From Papaver somniferum (lineage: Eukaryota; Streptophyta; Magnoliopsida; Ranunculales; Papaveraceae), in contig NC_039368.1 in NCBI RefSeq assembly GCF_003573695.1, positions 6,533,860-6,597,859 on the forward strand: a stretch of DNA of 64,000 nt, given 5' to 3'. Below, piece after piece: positions 44,262 through 55,905 of the stretch. The notes beneath the pieces are model-generated. The model searched no databases. It was not told where the DNA came from and worked only from the letters and a program-made list of their open reading frames with translations. Numbering within the stretch: position 1 is the stretch's first letter; each line of letters starts with the position of its first letter. The position numbers were made by a program, and so were the translations under genes.

Positions 44262-44702
44262 TCAGCGTAAATTCTCGTCGGGTGGTGGAATTCGTAGGAC
44301 GATGTATGGATCGAATCTGTTGAGCCCCCTAAGAATGCTGAAACAAGATTGGAAGTCGAAAGGACGCCCGCCGTGAGATAATGCCCACACCGGTAGTGTT
44401 TTTGGTTTCACTTCATTTACAGCTTCACCGTCGATTTTATTTTTGTGATTGTGTACTAGTACAACTACGAATTCCGATACATGACAACTAATAACACTAA
44501 AATGATGCGACAATCCGCTAGAATCACGCCCATAAATGTTCCTTATTTCAACGGTGAACATTCTATAAACTTTCTCCCAGAAACACATCGTCGACTCGGC
44601 TACAATCCTATGGACAACATCTTGTGTGTGAAAAACAAAGTCTCTACAAATAACTAAATCCTCTTTTTGAGTAAATCGATTACCACGAACTCTGGGAGGC
44701 AT
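44262..44702 (-). CDS. Small SANT/Myb-like protein
   Basis: An intact 146-codon frame with ATG at 44702. RGNRFTQKEDLVICRDFVFH resembles the SANT/Myb-like start of plant PIF/Harbinger ORF1 and related trihelix-like proteins (pattern RG-x-x-F-T-x-x-E-D-x-x-L/I-C), followed by the FW-x-K-V-Y-R-x-F motif. Such proteins bind DNA and can help a Harbinger transposase. No transposase ORF is adjacent. The C-terminal half (RPFDFQSCFSILRGLNRFDP) is unrecognised. It could be a transposon remnant or a small host gene; conservation elsewhere is not known to me. Confidence 0.5.
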   Translation of the reverse strand: MPPRVRGNRFTQKEDLVICRDFVFHTQDVVHRIVAESTMCFWEKVYRMFTVEIRNIYGRDSSGLSHHFSVISCHVSEFVVVLVHNHKNKIDGEAVNEVKPKTLPVWALSHGGRPFDFQSCFSILRGLNRFDPYIVLRIPPPDENLR

Positions 44703-45187
44703 TTTCGTAGATGATTTGTGAGTGAAAATATTTATATTGTATAGAACGTGTGAATTTAGAGTTGAAATGAGGAGTATTTATAGAATTTAAAATTATAGCC
44801 GCTGGATGAAATTAAAGATTTTTCAGCCATCCAGATTTAGCCGTTGGTGGTTTTGGATCACACGCTGGTGGATTCACTTTAGACGCTGACGTTTGAAGGG
44901 AAAACTGGCGGTTTTGGATCACACGCTAGCGGTTATGGATCACACGCCAGTGTGGTTGGTGCCGCCGCTCGGTTTTTCGTCAAGCGCGCGTTTAGTTTAC
45001 TGTCGTACTCAACAAACCTTCAAATTTGTTGGTTTTCCCATCCGTTTATCATGTTTGTTGAGCCCATAGTGGGAGAAAAATGAACAAATTATATGTTTGT
45101 CGAGTCCATAGGAACTGCTCTTATCTAAGAAAAACGTTTGAAAACTAATTGGATATAAAACCTTTTTAGATATACCACTCAGTGTGT

Positions 45188-45222
45188 TCCACGTCTATTT
45201 GTTGGCGTGTATTTTCTAGTGA
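45188..45222 (+). promoter_or_regulatory. Orphan copy of the CBF promoter block
   Basis: TCCACGTCTATTTGTTGG then CGTGTATTTTCTAGTGA matches the block upstream of genes 3 (51328) and 4 (63541), but no CBF follows. It is preceded by CCACTCAGTGTG, also found in the gene 2 promoter (48570). Confidence 0.6.
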
Positions 45223-48200
45223 ATCCACAAGTTTTGTTATCTCAAGATTGTTTTCAGTGTTAGGTAATCAAAACTATATCTTGATTTCTAGTCTATTAAG
45301 TCAAGTCTCTGACTAGGTTAGAATTGTAGTTGAGTATCAGAGATCACCCTTGAAGACTGAAGATCAATGAAGACATTTAGAGAACTTTTGTATCAGGTAT
45401 GTAAAGACTTTACCATTCTATTTTACTCACTATGCCATCAATCTATATATTTATACTCTGTCGTATGACTTCACTAGATTTACAATGAAGAAGTTTCGAG
45501 TCAAGCTTGTCTTGTGAAAAATCTCGAAATATGATTAATTAGCAAATAAGATGTTCAACAGTCCTTAATAATATTAATTTTATGAATTAATTTGTGGATC
45601 AACTGAAAATTTCCCATGTAAATGATTGTGTCACTTGGAAATGATTCAAACATCATAAGAGAGAAATATGAACTTACTAATATTTCTACTTAGGGTAGGT
45701 TGGCGAACCAGTTCGGAAACCATAGCTATCTGAGTTGCAGAAATACGGGAAGGTTGGAAAACCAGTTCGAATACCGCAAGTTCAGTTGGATATAGTTCAT
45801 GATCCTGGTTGGAGTACCATGGTGAAATGAATTTTATGTTGGATAAATAGGCTAGAAGTTGGCAAACCCAGTTCACGAACTGCGGTCAACTGAGTTTCGT
45901 ACTCTAGTAGGTTGACGAAACCGGTTCACGAACTGTAGCACCCTGACTTGTGAACAAGCCCTACGGTTGGTGAACCGTTGTACCAACTGTCCCGGCGATG
46001 TTTAGCAGATGCTTAAAGACTTATTATTTTAATAAGTTTAGCATTCCTAAAACTCTCGTAAATAGTTTTAATACTTTATTGATCACTTAAACACTTATGT
46101 GTATGTATCATGATTAATTTCTTAGGTGTTTACATGAAAATCAAATAACTTTCAGTTTTTTGGCTAACTTGCCAAACTGAACAATCATTACACACGGTTC
46201 AGTAACCGAACCTATGTGTATACTTTTCTACTGTATTTTAAAGACATAAAGTGTTTACTTGATCCTCAAGTTATCTTAGCTTGAATTCTAAGCTAACCCT
46301 CGTCTTTGAAAACTATAATTAGAGATCCTCTTTCAAATGGGAAAATCAATGCCTGACATTTTGTGTCCTAGTTGATTCTAGAGTCATCCTCTATTGACAT
46401 AAGTTCCCTCTGTGGAATATTATTAGATCTACGACTAAAAGACTTCGCTTTGGGCATTCGTGAAGCCATGTCCAACTATCTTTACCTTTATAATTTGTGA
46501 ATCCCGATCTTGCTTTTTTGTTATCGAGGTTTTCGTAATCTCTTTCAGGAAAGATAGATAATAATCATAAAGTTCTCTTCATTTCAAACTTTGTGATTCC
46601 TCAAGATAGATATCTAAAGACTGATCTTAGTTGATCTTTCGAAGATTGTTCTTGAGAGGTGGTTAAAAATCTAGGCTAATTTTCGGGAGTCATAAGTTTC
46701 GGATTTGTGAGGCTTGCTAGCTTTGTCTATCACCCCGATCTTTGATCTAAATGAAAATCAAATAGGCTTATATGTTAGAGGCAGATTGGTATCAAAAGTA
46801 TTAGCTTCGGCTGAAGCAACTCTTAGGATGTAAAGGACGTCAGCTAAGGGAATCAGGTGCGTAGAACCTCACAAGGTTCAAGAGACGTAAGGAGTACGAC
46901 TGTAACTAAATCGCTTGGAGGGTGGATTCGGTCTCAACTACATTCTAGTCCGAAGTGTGATAGTAGGCTAGTGTCTGTATCGGCTTAAAAAAATGTGGTG
47001 TTCAATCTGGACGAGGTCCCGGGGTTTATCTACTATTGCGGTTTCCTCGTTAACAAAATTTTTGGTGTTTTGTGTTTTTCCTTTTCCGCATTATATTGTT
47101 TATCTTTATATTTTGATTTACACAGGTTTGTACGTATTTAATCTAAGTAGATACGTTTGTTTAATATTAATCGATTACGAGACTTGTTTCTTGTTGAATT
47201 CGTATCTTGAAAGATAGATAACAAGTTTAATCACTAGGCATAATTCTGATTTGGTTATTTGGATACGACTAGACTGATCTTGGATATTCATTTGTGAGAT
47301 CGTCCACGTACTTTTCTTAACAATCAGGTTCACAGACTCTAAGTCTATATACATACTGATTGAGTAGAGGTTGAGATATAAATGATGTATACATATTTTC
47401 AAGGATCATTCAAATGGTCTACTTGTTATTGTATTGAGTTTTGTCTATATAGGTTGTCCAACGAAAAAGTTGGGTGTATTTGATATCCCCTGCAATTTTA
47501 GTTATCTTTTGTAAGCAATTTAAGGGGTGAGTTTTGACACCTAAACATCAACCTAGGAGTGCTTGACATATCACAACGCCTACTAGGATCAATCTAGCAG
47601 CGCCTTAACACAAGTGGTGCCCGTTGAAACCCCACGATACAGGATGACCGCAGTGGCTAAGTGAGGATAATATCAGTGGAGGGACGGGTCATTGCACCCA
47701 CTTTGAGGTAATGTAAATTATTATTATAGAAACTTGGGACCTGTGGTTGATCCCTACTTAGAAGCCATTATAGCAAGTCCGATGGTGGAACCCAAGCTAT
47801 TCCAAACTCCAAAAAAGTTTGACTTTGTTTCTAAATTGGATTTTCAGTTTCTGATCGTCAAATTTGTGATCCATGTGTTGAAGTGTCAAGGAACTTAGAT
47901 GATGTAACTTTTCTATCATGAAACTTTTTCTTACGCTTGACATCTACACTCTTTCCGAGTTTCAAATGGCTTGACTTCCATCATAAAATTTGCTCTAAGA
48001 AACAAAACCTATAATGAGATTAATTGGCATTTATGGAGTGATTATTATACTGTGATACAATTTAGGCCCATATAAATACTGAAAATAATTCCGCCACCTG
48101 AAAAAATATCTCAGAGAAAAACCATCCAACAGAAAGAAGAAAAGAAAAAAAAAATCTGCTTTGCACATTCCAAATCCAAATGCTAACCCGCAATCCCACA

Positions 48201-48400
48201 TTTAATTTTCTCGATGGGATTTTTCACTGTTTATTGTCAATGTAAAATCTCTGTATAAGTATTCCCTTTGGACAGACTTTAGCAATTACGAATTACAGCA
48301 CTATGGTTCCATTACTAGACTCTAGTGACTAGTCAAGCCACTATAAAGATAAGCTACATTTTCCTATTTTTATAAAATACCAAACAAATATACACTAGGA
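45223..48400. other. Non-coding stretch, probable transposon-derived
   Basis: 3 kb without a gene. At 45690-45990 phrases like AACCAGTTCG and GTTCACGAACTG recur four or five times. TTGGTATCA (46786-46794) looks like a copia primer-binding site, and a purine-rich leader follows, suggesting a coding-less LTR element or fragment. LTR ends were not identified. Confidence 0.4.
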
Positions 48401-48649
48401 AAATAAGATATTGAACTTTTGTTTTTTAAGCTGACACACAACATCTTTCTTCAAATATCTATTGGACATTTTTGATGACACAACATATTCCCGAATCAAA
48501 CGTGTCAAATTTCATGGGATGTAAACCTCTAACTAAGATAACTCACTATTTGGCACACTCATGACTCACCCACTCAGTGTCTTACACACCTGTATTCTTA
48601 CCGTGTGCTTTTCGTTGGACTCGGCACTTTCCTTTTTTATCCCCAAATC

Positions 48650-48657
48650 TATAAATA
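48650..48657 (+). promoter_or_regulatory. TATA box of CBF gene 2
   Basis: TATAAATA 117 bp before the ATG, followed by a CT-rich leader, in the same relative place as in genes 3 and 4. Confidence 0.8.
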
Positions 48658-48773
48658 CCAAACAATCTTCTTTCAAACTCAACCATCTCTTCTTCTCCAA
48701 CTTCCAACTGAACTGAACACAGTCTACTCTAAAACTTCTTCAATCTCTTTCAAACAAACACTCTTTTACTGCT

Positions 48774-49472
48774 ATGAATTTTGAGGACTCTTACGAGTAT
48801 TCCTTTTCATCGCCTTCATCCTCGTCATACAGTACAGATATTTTTAGCTCAGAATCAGATTATACATCATCATCATCAGCGTCGTCGCCTTCACTGTTGA
48901 AATTGGTGTCACATAAGAAAACATCAGGAAGAAAAATATTTAAAGAAACTAGACATCCAGTTTACAGGGGAGTTAGAGCAAGGAAAAATGATAAATGGGT
49001 CTGCGAAGTTAGAGAACCAAACAGCAAATCAAGAATTTGGCTTGGAACCCATTCGAGCGCTGAAATTGCTGCCAGAGCTCATGATGTTGCTGCAATAGCT
49101 CTGCGAGGAGAATCGGCTACGTTAAATTTCGAAGATTCATTGTGGTTGTTACCTCGCGCAAAGTCATCATCTGCTAAAGATATTCAATTGGCTGCTGCCG
49201 AAGCCGTCCGTGCATTTCCATTCCCTAATTCTAAGAAACCTTCTTCCGTTGCAAAAAAAACATTTAAATCCTTTACATCTAAATCAACCAAACAGACGGT
49301 TGAAATAGCAGAAGAAGTTTCAGCGACGTTTTTCGATGAAGAAGCGTTGTATTACATGCCAGCTCTGATTGCCAGCATGGCAGAAGGGATGTTGCTTGAT
49401 CCACCACAAGAGGGGTACTATTACGAAGACATGGAGAGCAACGTGGACAGCAGTTTATGGAGCGACTACTAA
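48774..49472 (+). CDS. CBF/DREB1-like AP2 transcription factor, gene 2
   Basis: An intact single-exon gene of 232 codons; CBF genes are typically intronless and of this length. The N terminus is Ser/Tyr-rich ([20 protein letters not shown]). CBF signature 1 is [15 protein letters not shown] (residues 48-62), and the AP2 domain covers about 64-120 ([39 protein letters not shown]). Signature 2 is DSLWLL. The acidic C terminus ends SSLWSDY (LWSY-like). The protein should act in the nucleus as an activator of CRT/DRE genes in cold or dehydration; this is family knowledge. It differs from genes 1 and 3 by GESATLNF versus GKSAPLNF at the end of AP2. ATG choice: first ATG after the TATA box, and the start matches gene 3 (MNFE). 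CBF assignment is firm; the particular orthologue is not. Confidence 0.93.
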   Translation: MNFEDSYEYSFSSPSSSSYSTDIFSSESDYTSSSSASSPSLLKLVSHKKTSGRKIFKETRHPVYRGVRARKNDKWVCEVREPNSKSRIWLGTHSSAEIAARAHDVAAIALRGESATLNFEDSLWLLPRAKSSSAKDIQLAAAEAVRAFPFPNSKKPSSVAKKTFKSFTSKSTKQTVEIAEEVSATFFDEEALYYMPALIASMAEGMLLDPPQEGYYYEDMESNVDSSLWSDY

Positions 49473-51327
49473 TTCATAGTGATAATTTCTTGTGGATGGG
49501 ATTAAATAGAGTTTTATTTTATATATAATCGTCCTACCATTTATTTTTCTTATTCATTTATTCATTTTTGATTCTTTTGGCCAGCTATGGAGAAAGATAT
49601 TATAATCTCCAAGTGACTGTTCATCAATCATCATCAGGAAATTAGATTCTTGGGAGATATTTTATTTTTAGTAGTATCTCCTCTCAGTTTTCCTTGTTTA
49701 ATAGTCCTTTGCCAAAATTGGCTCATCATTAATCAATAAGTTACTTAATTATACATCACTTTATTTTCCAAATTTGTCAAGCACTTTTAAAATAATTTAA
49801 CAAAAGAAAAAAGAGTCATTCTTCATTAGGGCCACCACAAGCATGAAAATGTGAAGTTTTCTGATCCACAATCTTATTTTGAAAAATATCTGGTTTTCGG
49901 ATAAAATAAAATATGAAATTAAATATGCCGTCTTCTAATTGCCAGCATGGCAAAGGATGCTACTGGTACACAACGAAAAGTTGCTTTTTTTGGAAAGTAA
50001 TGTTTGGATAAAAAAAGCCTTGTTAATATAATATGTTGGTCAATTGTTGCCGGGTGGCAAAAGGGATGCTACTTGATTCATTACAAGGAGGTTTCTTTTG
50101 GGACGACAGGAATTAGACAAGGCTTTATTGGAATACAACTTTTATAGTAGTCCATTCTTGTTATGCACAAAAATATAAATCTCCATACCTATCTTTGCCA
50201 TCATTATGCATAATTGGTCATGTTTTATAGATATTTTTGTTGATCTCTTCTCGCTTCTGTTTTTATATTTGAATATTCCCTTCTTTTTATGAATTGACTA
50301 AAGTTTTACCTTCTTTATTTCTTTTTAGTTTGTGTTCAATAGATATTATTTGAGTGAGGATCCCATCTCCTCACTTCCCGTATATAGTATTAAGGACTTG
50401 TGGTCTCAAATTGTTAGCGAGTTTAAATCTCTTTTGATGTTGATGTTGCTTTTCCTTTTGAGGCAAAAAATGGCTTTACCGTGAAAAGATATGACCATGT
50501 ACAACCATATGTAGTAATATCACTGTAATATAGTGACAAAGTTATTAGACGATGATATCAATGACTGAGCTCAAACTCGCCAACATTAAAATTTTCATTG
50601 ATGACAAAAACATAAAAAGATGAAGTGCTTGGGAATTGTCCGGTACCAGACCACCCTCGACTGTCATCAACAACTGTAAAATTGATGTTTTATGTTTGTT
50701 TTGATTTTAAAAACTGCTTGTTCATGTATATGAGATATCCATGACGTGCCTAAGAGTTCATGAGGAGTTCAAAAACCAAAATCTTTTTCCATCGGCATAA
50801 ATGGTGCTTCGTTTCAAAATAATAGACTTGTTGGTGTGAAAAATTTTGCATCCTTTGAGACCGGGGGAGTATATGATTGGATGGCGATTTTTTAGCCATT
50901 AGTCGTCACCCTGTTTCCAAATATCTTGGTGTAGCCTAAGGTTTGTTTAGTAATCCAACGGGAGCTAGTTTTTACGGCTAAAAATGTATAGTGAAAGAGA
51001 AATTCACCAAAAATATAATATCAGTGTCTCCGTCAGGCCTACTTTTGCCTTGTGCTTGTGGGTACCCTTTCCTCGTGCGTACGCTTATGGGTCCGCCATT
51101 ATTCATCTGTTTTTTTTTATTTCATTGGTCTTTTGCTTTTAAGCCAATGAATATGTAGTCCCAATATAATAGTTTTGAATAGACAAAAGAAGTCATCATC
51201 AGTTTGTAAGATATTTCTGCTGTTTTGTTGAGATATTTCATGCTGTTTTGTTGACGTTTTTGGTAGTTGTTGTATCTAAAGAAAATACAGTGAGCTAGCA
51301 GCATCTTGGTAGTTGAGATATTTGTCA
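49473..51327 (+). other. Spacer between CBF genes 2 and 3
   Basis: Non-coding, homologous to the gene 1 3' flank and, in part, to the gene 3 flank. It holds two C-terminal remnants (49925-50085) and the uninterrupted site (AGACAAAAGAAGTCATC at 51181) that corresponds to the MULE target. Confidence 0.75.
49925..50085 (+). repeat. Two CBF C-terminal coding remnants downstream of gene 2
   Basis: ATGCCGTCTTCTAATTGCC followed by AGCATGGCAAAGGATGCTA at about 49925, and TTGCCGGGTGGCAAAAGGG at about 50046. They align with the remnants of gene 1 at equal spacing. Confidence 0.75.
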
Positions 51328-51370
51328 TCCACGTCCATTTCTTAACGTGTATTTTTCTAGTGACCCAGCT
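51328..51370 (+). promoter_or_regulatory. Conserved promoter block of CBF gene 3
   Basis: TCCACGTCCATTTCTTAACG and then TGTATTTTTCTAGTGACCC. It lies just upstream of the TATA box, contains ACGT cores in both orientations, and is shared with gene 4. Confidence 0.6.
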
Positions 51371-51392
51371 TTGGCCTATTCTCACGAAAATC

Positions 51393-51400
51393 TATAAAAA
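51393..51400 (+). promoter_or_regulatory. TATA box of CBF gene 3
   Basis: TATAAAAA 113 bp before the ATG. Confidence 0.8.
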
Positions 51401-51512
51401 CCCATGAAATTCCATCTTTTCTTTCAAACTCAACTCTTCCCATTCCTTTCTCTACCTTCCAACTTAAACTCAACTCATTTAACCGCCACTTTTAAGTTTC
51501 ATCATCTTAAAT

Positions 51513-52214
51513 ATGAATTTTGAGCAATACTATAACGAGTATTCAGTTTCATCATCTTCGCAGTCATCCTCAAGTACAGACCAAAATTGTAGCTCAGAAT
51601 CAAATGAGACTTCATCATCTTCATCGTCTACACGGCAATTAGTATCATCCCATAAGAAAACATCCGGAAGAAAGAAGTTTAAAGAAACTAGACATCCAAT
51701 TTACAGAGGAGTAAGAGCAAGGAAAAATGATAAATGGGTTTGTGAAGTTAGAGAACCAAACAGTAAATCAAGAATTTGGCTTGGAACTCATTCTAGTGCA
51801 GAAATTGCAGCCAGAGCTTATGATGTTGCTGCAATAGCTCTACGAGGAAAATCAGCTCCGTTAAATTTTGAAGATTCATTGTGGTTGTTACCTCGCCCTA
51901 AGTCATCATCTGCTAAAGACATTCAAATCGCTGCTGCTGAAGTCGTTCGTGCATTTCCATTCCCTAGTTGTACTAAACCTTCTTCAATTAGAAAGAAATC
52001 ATTTAAGTCAGTTACATCTAAATCACCGGAAGAGACGGTTGAAGTAGCCGAAAAAGTTTTGGCAACGTTTTTCGATGAAGAAGCGTTGTATAATATGCCA
52101 GCACTAATTGCCAGCATGGCAGAAGGGATGCTACTTGATCCACCTGTAGAGGGTTACTATTACGACGACGAAGTGGAGAGCAACGTGGACAGCAGTTTAT
52201 GGAGTGATTATTAA
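51513..52214 (+). CDS. CBF/DREB1-like AP2 transcription factor, gene 3
   Basis: An intact single-exon frame of 233 codons, closely similar to gene 2. Ser-rich N terminus ([20 protein letters not shown]), signature 1 [15 protein letters not shown] (about residues 48-62), AP2 domain directly after it with WVCEVREPN and [21 protein letters not shown], signature 2 DSLWLL, a short basic linker ([18 protein letters not shown]), then [17 protein letters not shown] and the end VDSSLWSDY. The C terminus is acidic, in keeping with an activation domain. The role is inferred from the CBF family: a nuclear activator binding CRT/DRE sites under cold. Proximal promoter and leader match gene 4. No lesion is seen; this is the least altered locus of the array. 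Confidence 0.93.
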   Translation: MNFEQYYNEYSVSSSSQSSSSTDQNCSSESNETSSSSSSTRQLVSSHKKTSGRKKFKETRHPIYRGVRARKNDKWVCEVREPNSKSRIWLGTHSSAEIAARAYDVAAIALRGKSAPLNFEDSLWLLPRPKSSSAKDIQIAAAEVVRAFPFPSCTKPSSIRKKSFKSVTSKSPEETVEVAEKVLATFFDEEALYNMPALIASMAEGMLLDPPVEGYYYDDEVESNVDSSLWSDY

Positions 52215-53677
52215 TTCACATAATCATTTTCTTGTGGATGGGATTAAATAGAATTTTATTTTTCTTCTTATTTTTTAATTTGTAGAATTTCGTTTTTGAT
52301 TCATTTGGCTAGCTATGGAGAAAGATATTATGATCTTCGTAGTGATATTTGTTCATCAATCGTTATCAGGAAGAATAGACTTTTGTGAGAATTTTTTTTG
52401 TATAGTATCTCCTCCTTTTTCCTTGTTCACTATTTCCTTCGCCAAAATTGGCCCAGCAATAATTAATTTTTCTGCGATTATACAGAATTCAACAGAAAAA
52501 AAAGCAGGTCCCATCATCAGAGTGATAATGCATTTGACACCATGGAGATATTTAATCTGGGTTCAGAGTGTTCAGACCAATTGTTGGATCTTGTCTCAAG
52601 ATACTCTGTTAGCTCAATTTCGAAATAAAATCCCAAGTTTATTGTGCATCTTTTTAGGTTTCACTGTGATGCAAATATCTAGCTAGCTAGATAGTTTTAG
52701 GATGAAAATGATTTGTTTATTAACACGCCCGTCATATATTGCCAGCACGGCGGAAGGGATGCTACTAAATTCACTACTAGACATGGATGAGGTTGTTTAA
52801 TATGCCGTCACATATTACTAGCATGGCGGAAGGGATGCTCCTCGATCCACTACGGCAGGGTTGCTTTCTAGGGTTGCCTCTGGATGATTTTATTTAATAT
52901 GCCGTCACTAGTTGCCAGCATGATGAAGGAATGCTACTGCTAAAAGGTTACTTTGGACTAATGACATTTGTGGAGCGGAAATACCAGAGTGACGGTGGCA
53001 TTATTAATTTATCCCAACTCACAAAGCGGGTGGAACCTATGTCAAAAAAGAAACTTACTATAACCGGTTGGGAAGGGATCACACCCACTACATGGGTCAG
53101 GAAACCGCGGAACTGAACCGGTGGTTAGTCTAGCATCTTGTTGGTCATGGACTCAGTGAAGGTTTTATTGGATTATTCCTATTCATCGTTATTGTAGGAA
53201 ATTTTCCAGTTTTTCCGGCTTGCCACCATGTAGGTCACCCATCTAGAACACTTACAAATATTACGTCGCTGATGAATTGACTTAACTTCTATGTTTTTAC
53301 ATTTCTTTTGTTTGTCTTCACTAGATATTAGTATTAGTGAGTGATGATCCAAGCTCCACGACTCCCATAACTTCTTGTGAACCAAATTTGTTTGCGAGGT
53401 TAACGTTGTTTTTGATGTTGACGTTACTTTTCCTTACGAGGCAAATAATGCTTTTACCGTAAAAAGATAGACAATTAGACATGCATGCATAACTACATAG
53501 CTAAAACAGAGAAATACATACCAAAATACATACAAATAAATGAAGTGGTCACGATTTTTTTCCAATACTAGACCACTCAATGCTGTTATGAACACAACAC
53601 AAGCATCAAGCCATCAACAATATCTGCTTCTCCTTTATTAGCAAATGACAGTTAGTAGATGTTTTATGTCAGAAAAG
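52215..53677 (+). other. 3' flank of CBF gene 3
   Basis: Non-coding, related to the flanks of genes 1 and 2. It holds three C-terminal remnants and a segment (52970-53115) not seen in the other flanks, with an unrecognised open frame. Confidence 0.65.
52730..52945 (+). repeat. Three CBF C-terminal coding remnants downstream of gene 3
   Basis: Units at about 52730, 52801 and 52898, each with GCCGTC or CCGTC followed by a GCCAGCATGGCGGAAGG-like core and GATGCT. The middle unit keeps CTCGATCCACTACG, matching the LLDPP codons. Confidence 0.8.
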
Positions 53678-53682
53678 GTTAA
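53678..53682. other. Target duplication GTTAA of copia 2
   Basis: GTTAA here and at 57682-57686, outside the inverted LTR fragment. Confidence 0.75.
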
Positions 53683-53864
53683 TATTAGAGAATATATTAT
53701 ACTGCTTTACTTATTTTTATTAAGGAGAATATCTCCTGTCATAATTATTGTAATGAGGAGATAAGCTCCGCCATAACTTTTGTATTCCCAAAAGGGATAT
53801 TATTGTTTTATATAATAAGAATACTGGTGAATAGAAATCACTAAGAAAGTTATCATCAAATCCA
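53683..53864 (+). repeat. 5' LTR of copia 2
   Basis: Starts TATTAGAGAATATATT. The primer-binding site TGGTATCAG follows at 53868-53876. About eight differences from the 3' LTR. Confidence 0.85.
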
Positions 53865-53915
53865 AGATGGTATCAGCCCCCTATGATCCTATTTTCTCTA
53901 AATCATTAAAAATCA

Positions 53916-55231
53916 ATGGCGATGGAACAACTAAAGCTCACAGACATTGCTGAGGCATATAGTTCTATGCATCTACAACAACCCGATGATGCTTTCTACA
54001 TGGATACCGGTGCTACGTCGCACCTCACTGCTGATCCAGGTAATCTACACAACGTTTTAAATTCTAACAATGTACGATCTATCTTAGTTGGCAATGGCAA
54101 TAGTATTCCAGTTACTGCCAGTGGTACCAAGTTCATAACCCTTCCCTCTCGTACTCTTCAACTCAAAAATACCCTTGTTGTTCCCGATATTATCAAAAAC
54201 TTAGTTTCTGTTCGTAAGTTCACCACTGATAATCGTGTGTCTGTTGAGTTTGATCCTTCTGGTTTTTCTGTGAAAGATCTGAGTTCGAGGAAAATTATCC
54301 TTCGATGTAATAGTTCCGGGGAGCTCTACCCGATCACCAACTCTGTCGTGCCACCACAAATATCATCCCAGTCTTCTCCCATTTCTCTTGCTGTCTTTTC
54401 GCCAGATATTTGGCATAGGCGCCTTGGTCATCCCGGCAAGGCTGTTTTAGATGTTCTTCGTACAAATAATTCTATTCATTGTAATAAGAATCAACATTAT
54501 AAACTTTGTCATTCATGTCAAGTTAGTAAACATGTTAGATTACCATTTTATGAATCAAATTCCATTACTTTTGCACCATTTGATATCATTCACAGTGATT
54601 TATGGACCTCTCTTTTACACATAGAGACCGGTTTCCGTTATTATCTTATATTACTGGATGATTTTACCAACTATCTTTGGGTTTATCCACTAAAGTTTAA
54701 ATCCCAAGTTTATGAAAAGTTCTTGGAATTTCGTTCATTTGTTCAAACTCAATTTGAACGTCAAATTAAATGTTTTCAATGCGGCAGGGGCCGCGAATTT
54801 GACAATTCTTCCTTCCATACTTTTGCTCGTAACAATGGTCTTGTTTTTCGTTTCTCTTGCCCCCAAACTTCCTCCCAAAATGGCAAGGCTGAACGCATGA
54901 TTCGTCGTTTCAACGACATCACTCGCACTCTTATGTCTCACGCTTCCGTTCCCCCTAAATATTGGGTTTATTCTCTTCATATGGCTGTCTATCTCCATAA
55001 TATTCTACCCACCAAAGTCCTTCATAATCAATAACCTGTGTCTATTCTTTATCAACGCCAACCAACGTATGATCATCTTTGTACATTCGGTTGCCTTTGC
55101 TATCCAAATCTCTCCTCCACAACTCCCCACAAACTCGCCCCTCGTTCCACTAGGTGTATCGTTCTTGGTTTTCCTCCTAACCACCGTGGATACCGCTGCT
55201 TAGATCTCACCACACACAAAATAATCGTCAT
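53916..55231 (+). pseudogene. Protease and integrase of copia 2, broken
   Basis: ATG at 53916 lies only 40 bp after the primer-binding site, so gag is deleted. Protease FYMDTGATSHLTADPG has the intact D-T-G. Integrase has IWHRRLGHPGKAVLD, CHSCQVSKH, the core FDIIHSDLWTS and the NGKAERMIRRF motif. The second catalytic region reads CGRGREFDNS, where S-D-N-G-x-E-F is usual, so the second Asp is probably lost. TAA at 55033-55035; the same frame continues to 55235 (YDHLCTFGCLCYPNL). Confidence 0.85.
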
Positions 55232-55905
55232 GTGACATTTGACGAGAGTGTTTTACCATTTTCTAACCCTCCTCAAAACAACCCCCTGATGACGACGATG
55301 TGTCTCCTTCTTTTTTTAACTCCTCCCACAATAATCACTTCTCTTACCCATCCTCTAGTACTGCTCCTACTGTACACCAATCATCTCCTATTCAGCCTAC
55401 TCCACCTGACATCTACATCCCACCTCATCGTCGCAACACATTATCTACTCCTCCCATCCAAACGTCTTTATTCCCTCCTGCCACTTCCGTCCCCACTAAG
55501 TCAGCAGGCCCCATCACCATTTCTTCTTCCCCCAATACGTCAGTTCCCACTCCCACTCCCCAATGTTAGTTTCCACTCCCACCTTCATACCCCACTGAGT
55601 CAGCAGCTCCCCTCACCTCTTTTTCTTCTTCTTTTCCCACTGCGTCAGATCCCACTCCAACCATTTCTGCACCATCCAATCATTGCGTACAGCCTACTGA
55701 CGTTAACCCCTCATCCCCACCAACCACTTCTTCCCCTACAGCAACCACTGTCCCTACACCTTCTTGCATACCTCCAATCACTACTGTTCCTACAGCTCCT
55801 TCTCGCCCCACCACTCGCGCCTCCCGTGGCATCTTCCGCCCTGTCCATCGCCTTAATCTTCATGTCCAAACCCTTCTTCATATCTCTCCTCTCCCTCGTT
55901 CTCAC
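55232..55905 (+). pseudogene. Proline/serine-rich linker of copia 2
   Basis: Pro/Ser/Thr-rich low-complexity coding remnant between integrase and RT, open in two frames (55300-55569 is typical: PPDIYIPPHRRNTLSTPPIQ). This is a normal linker in copia elements; the frames show shifts. Confidence 0.6.

Noticed and set aside
52931..53116. 61-codon frame after the gene 3 remnants
   Set aside because: Starts at a degenerate CBF remnant in a different frame; no match I recognise. Kept only as part of the flank description.
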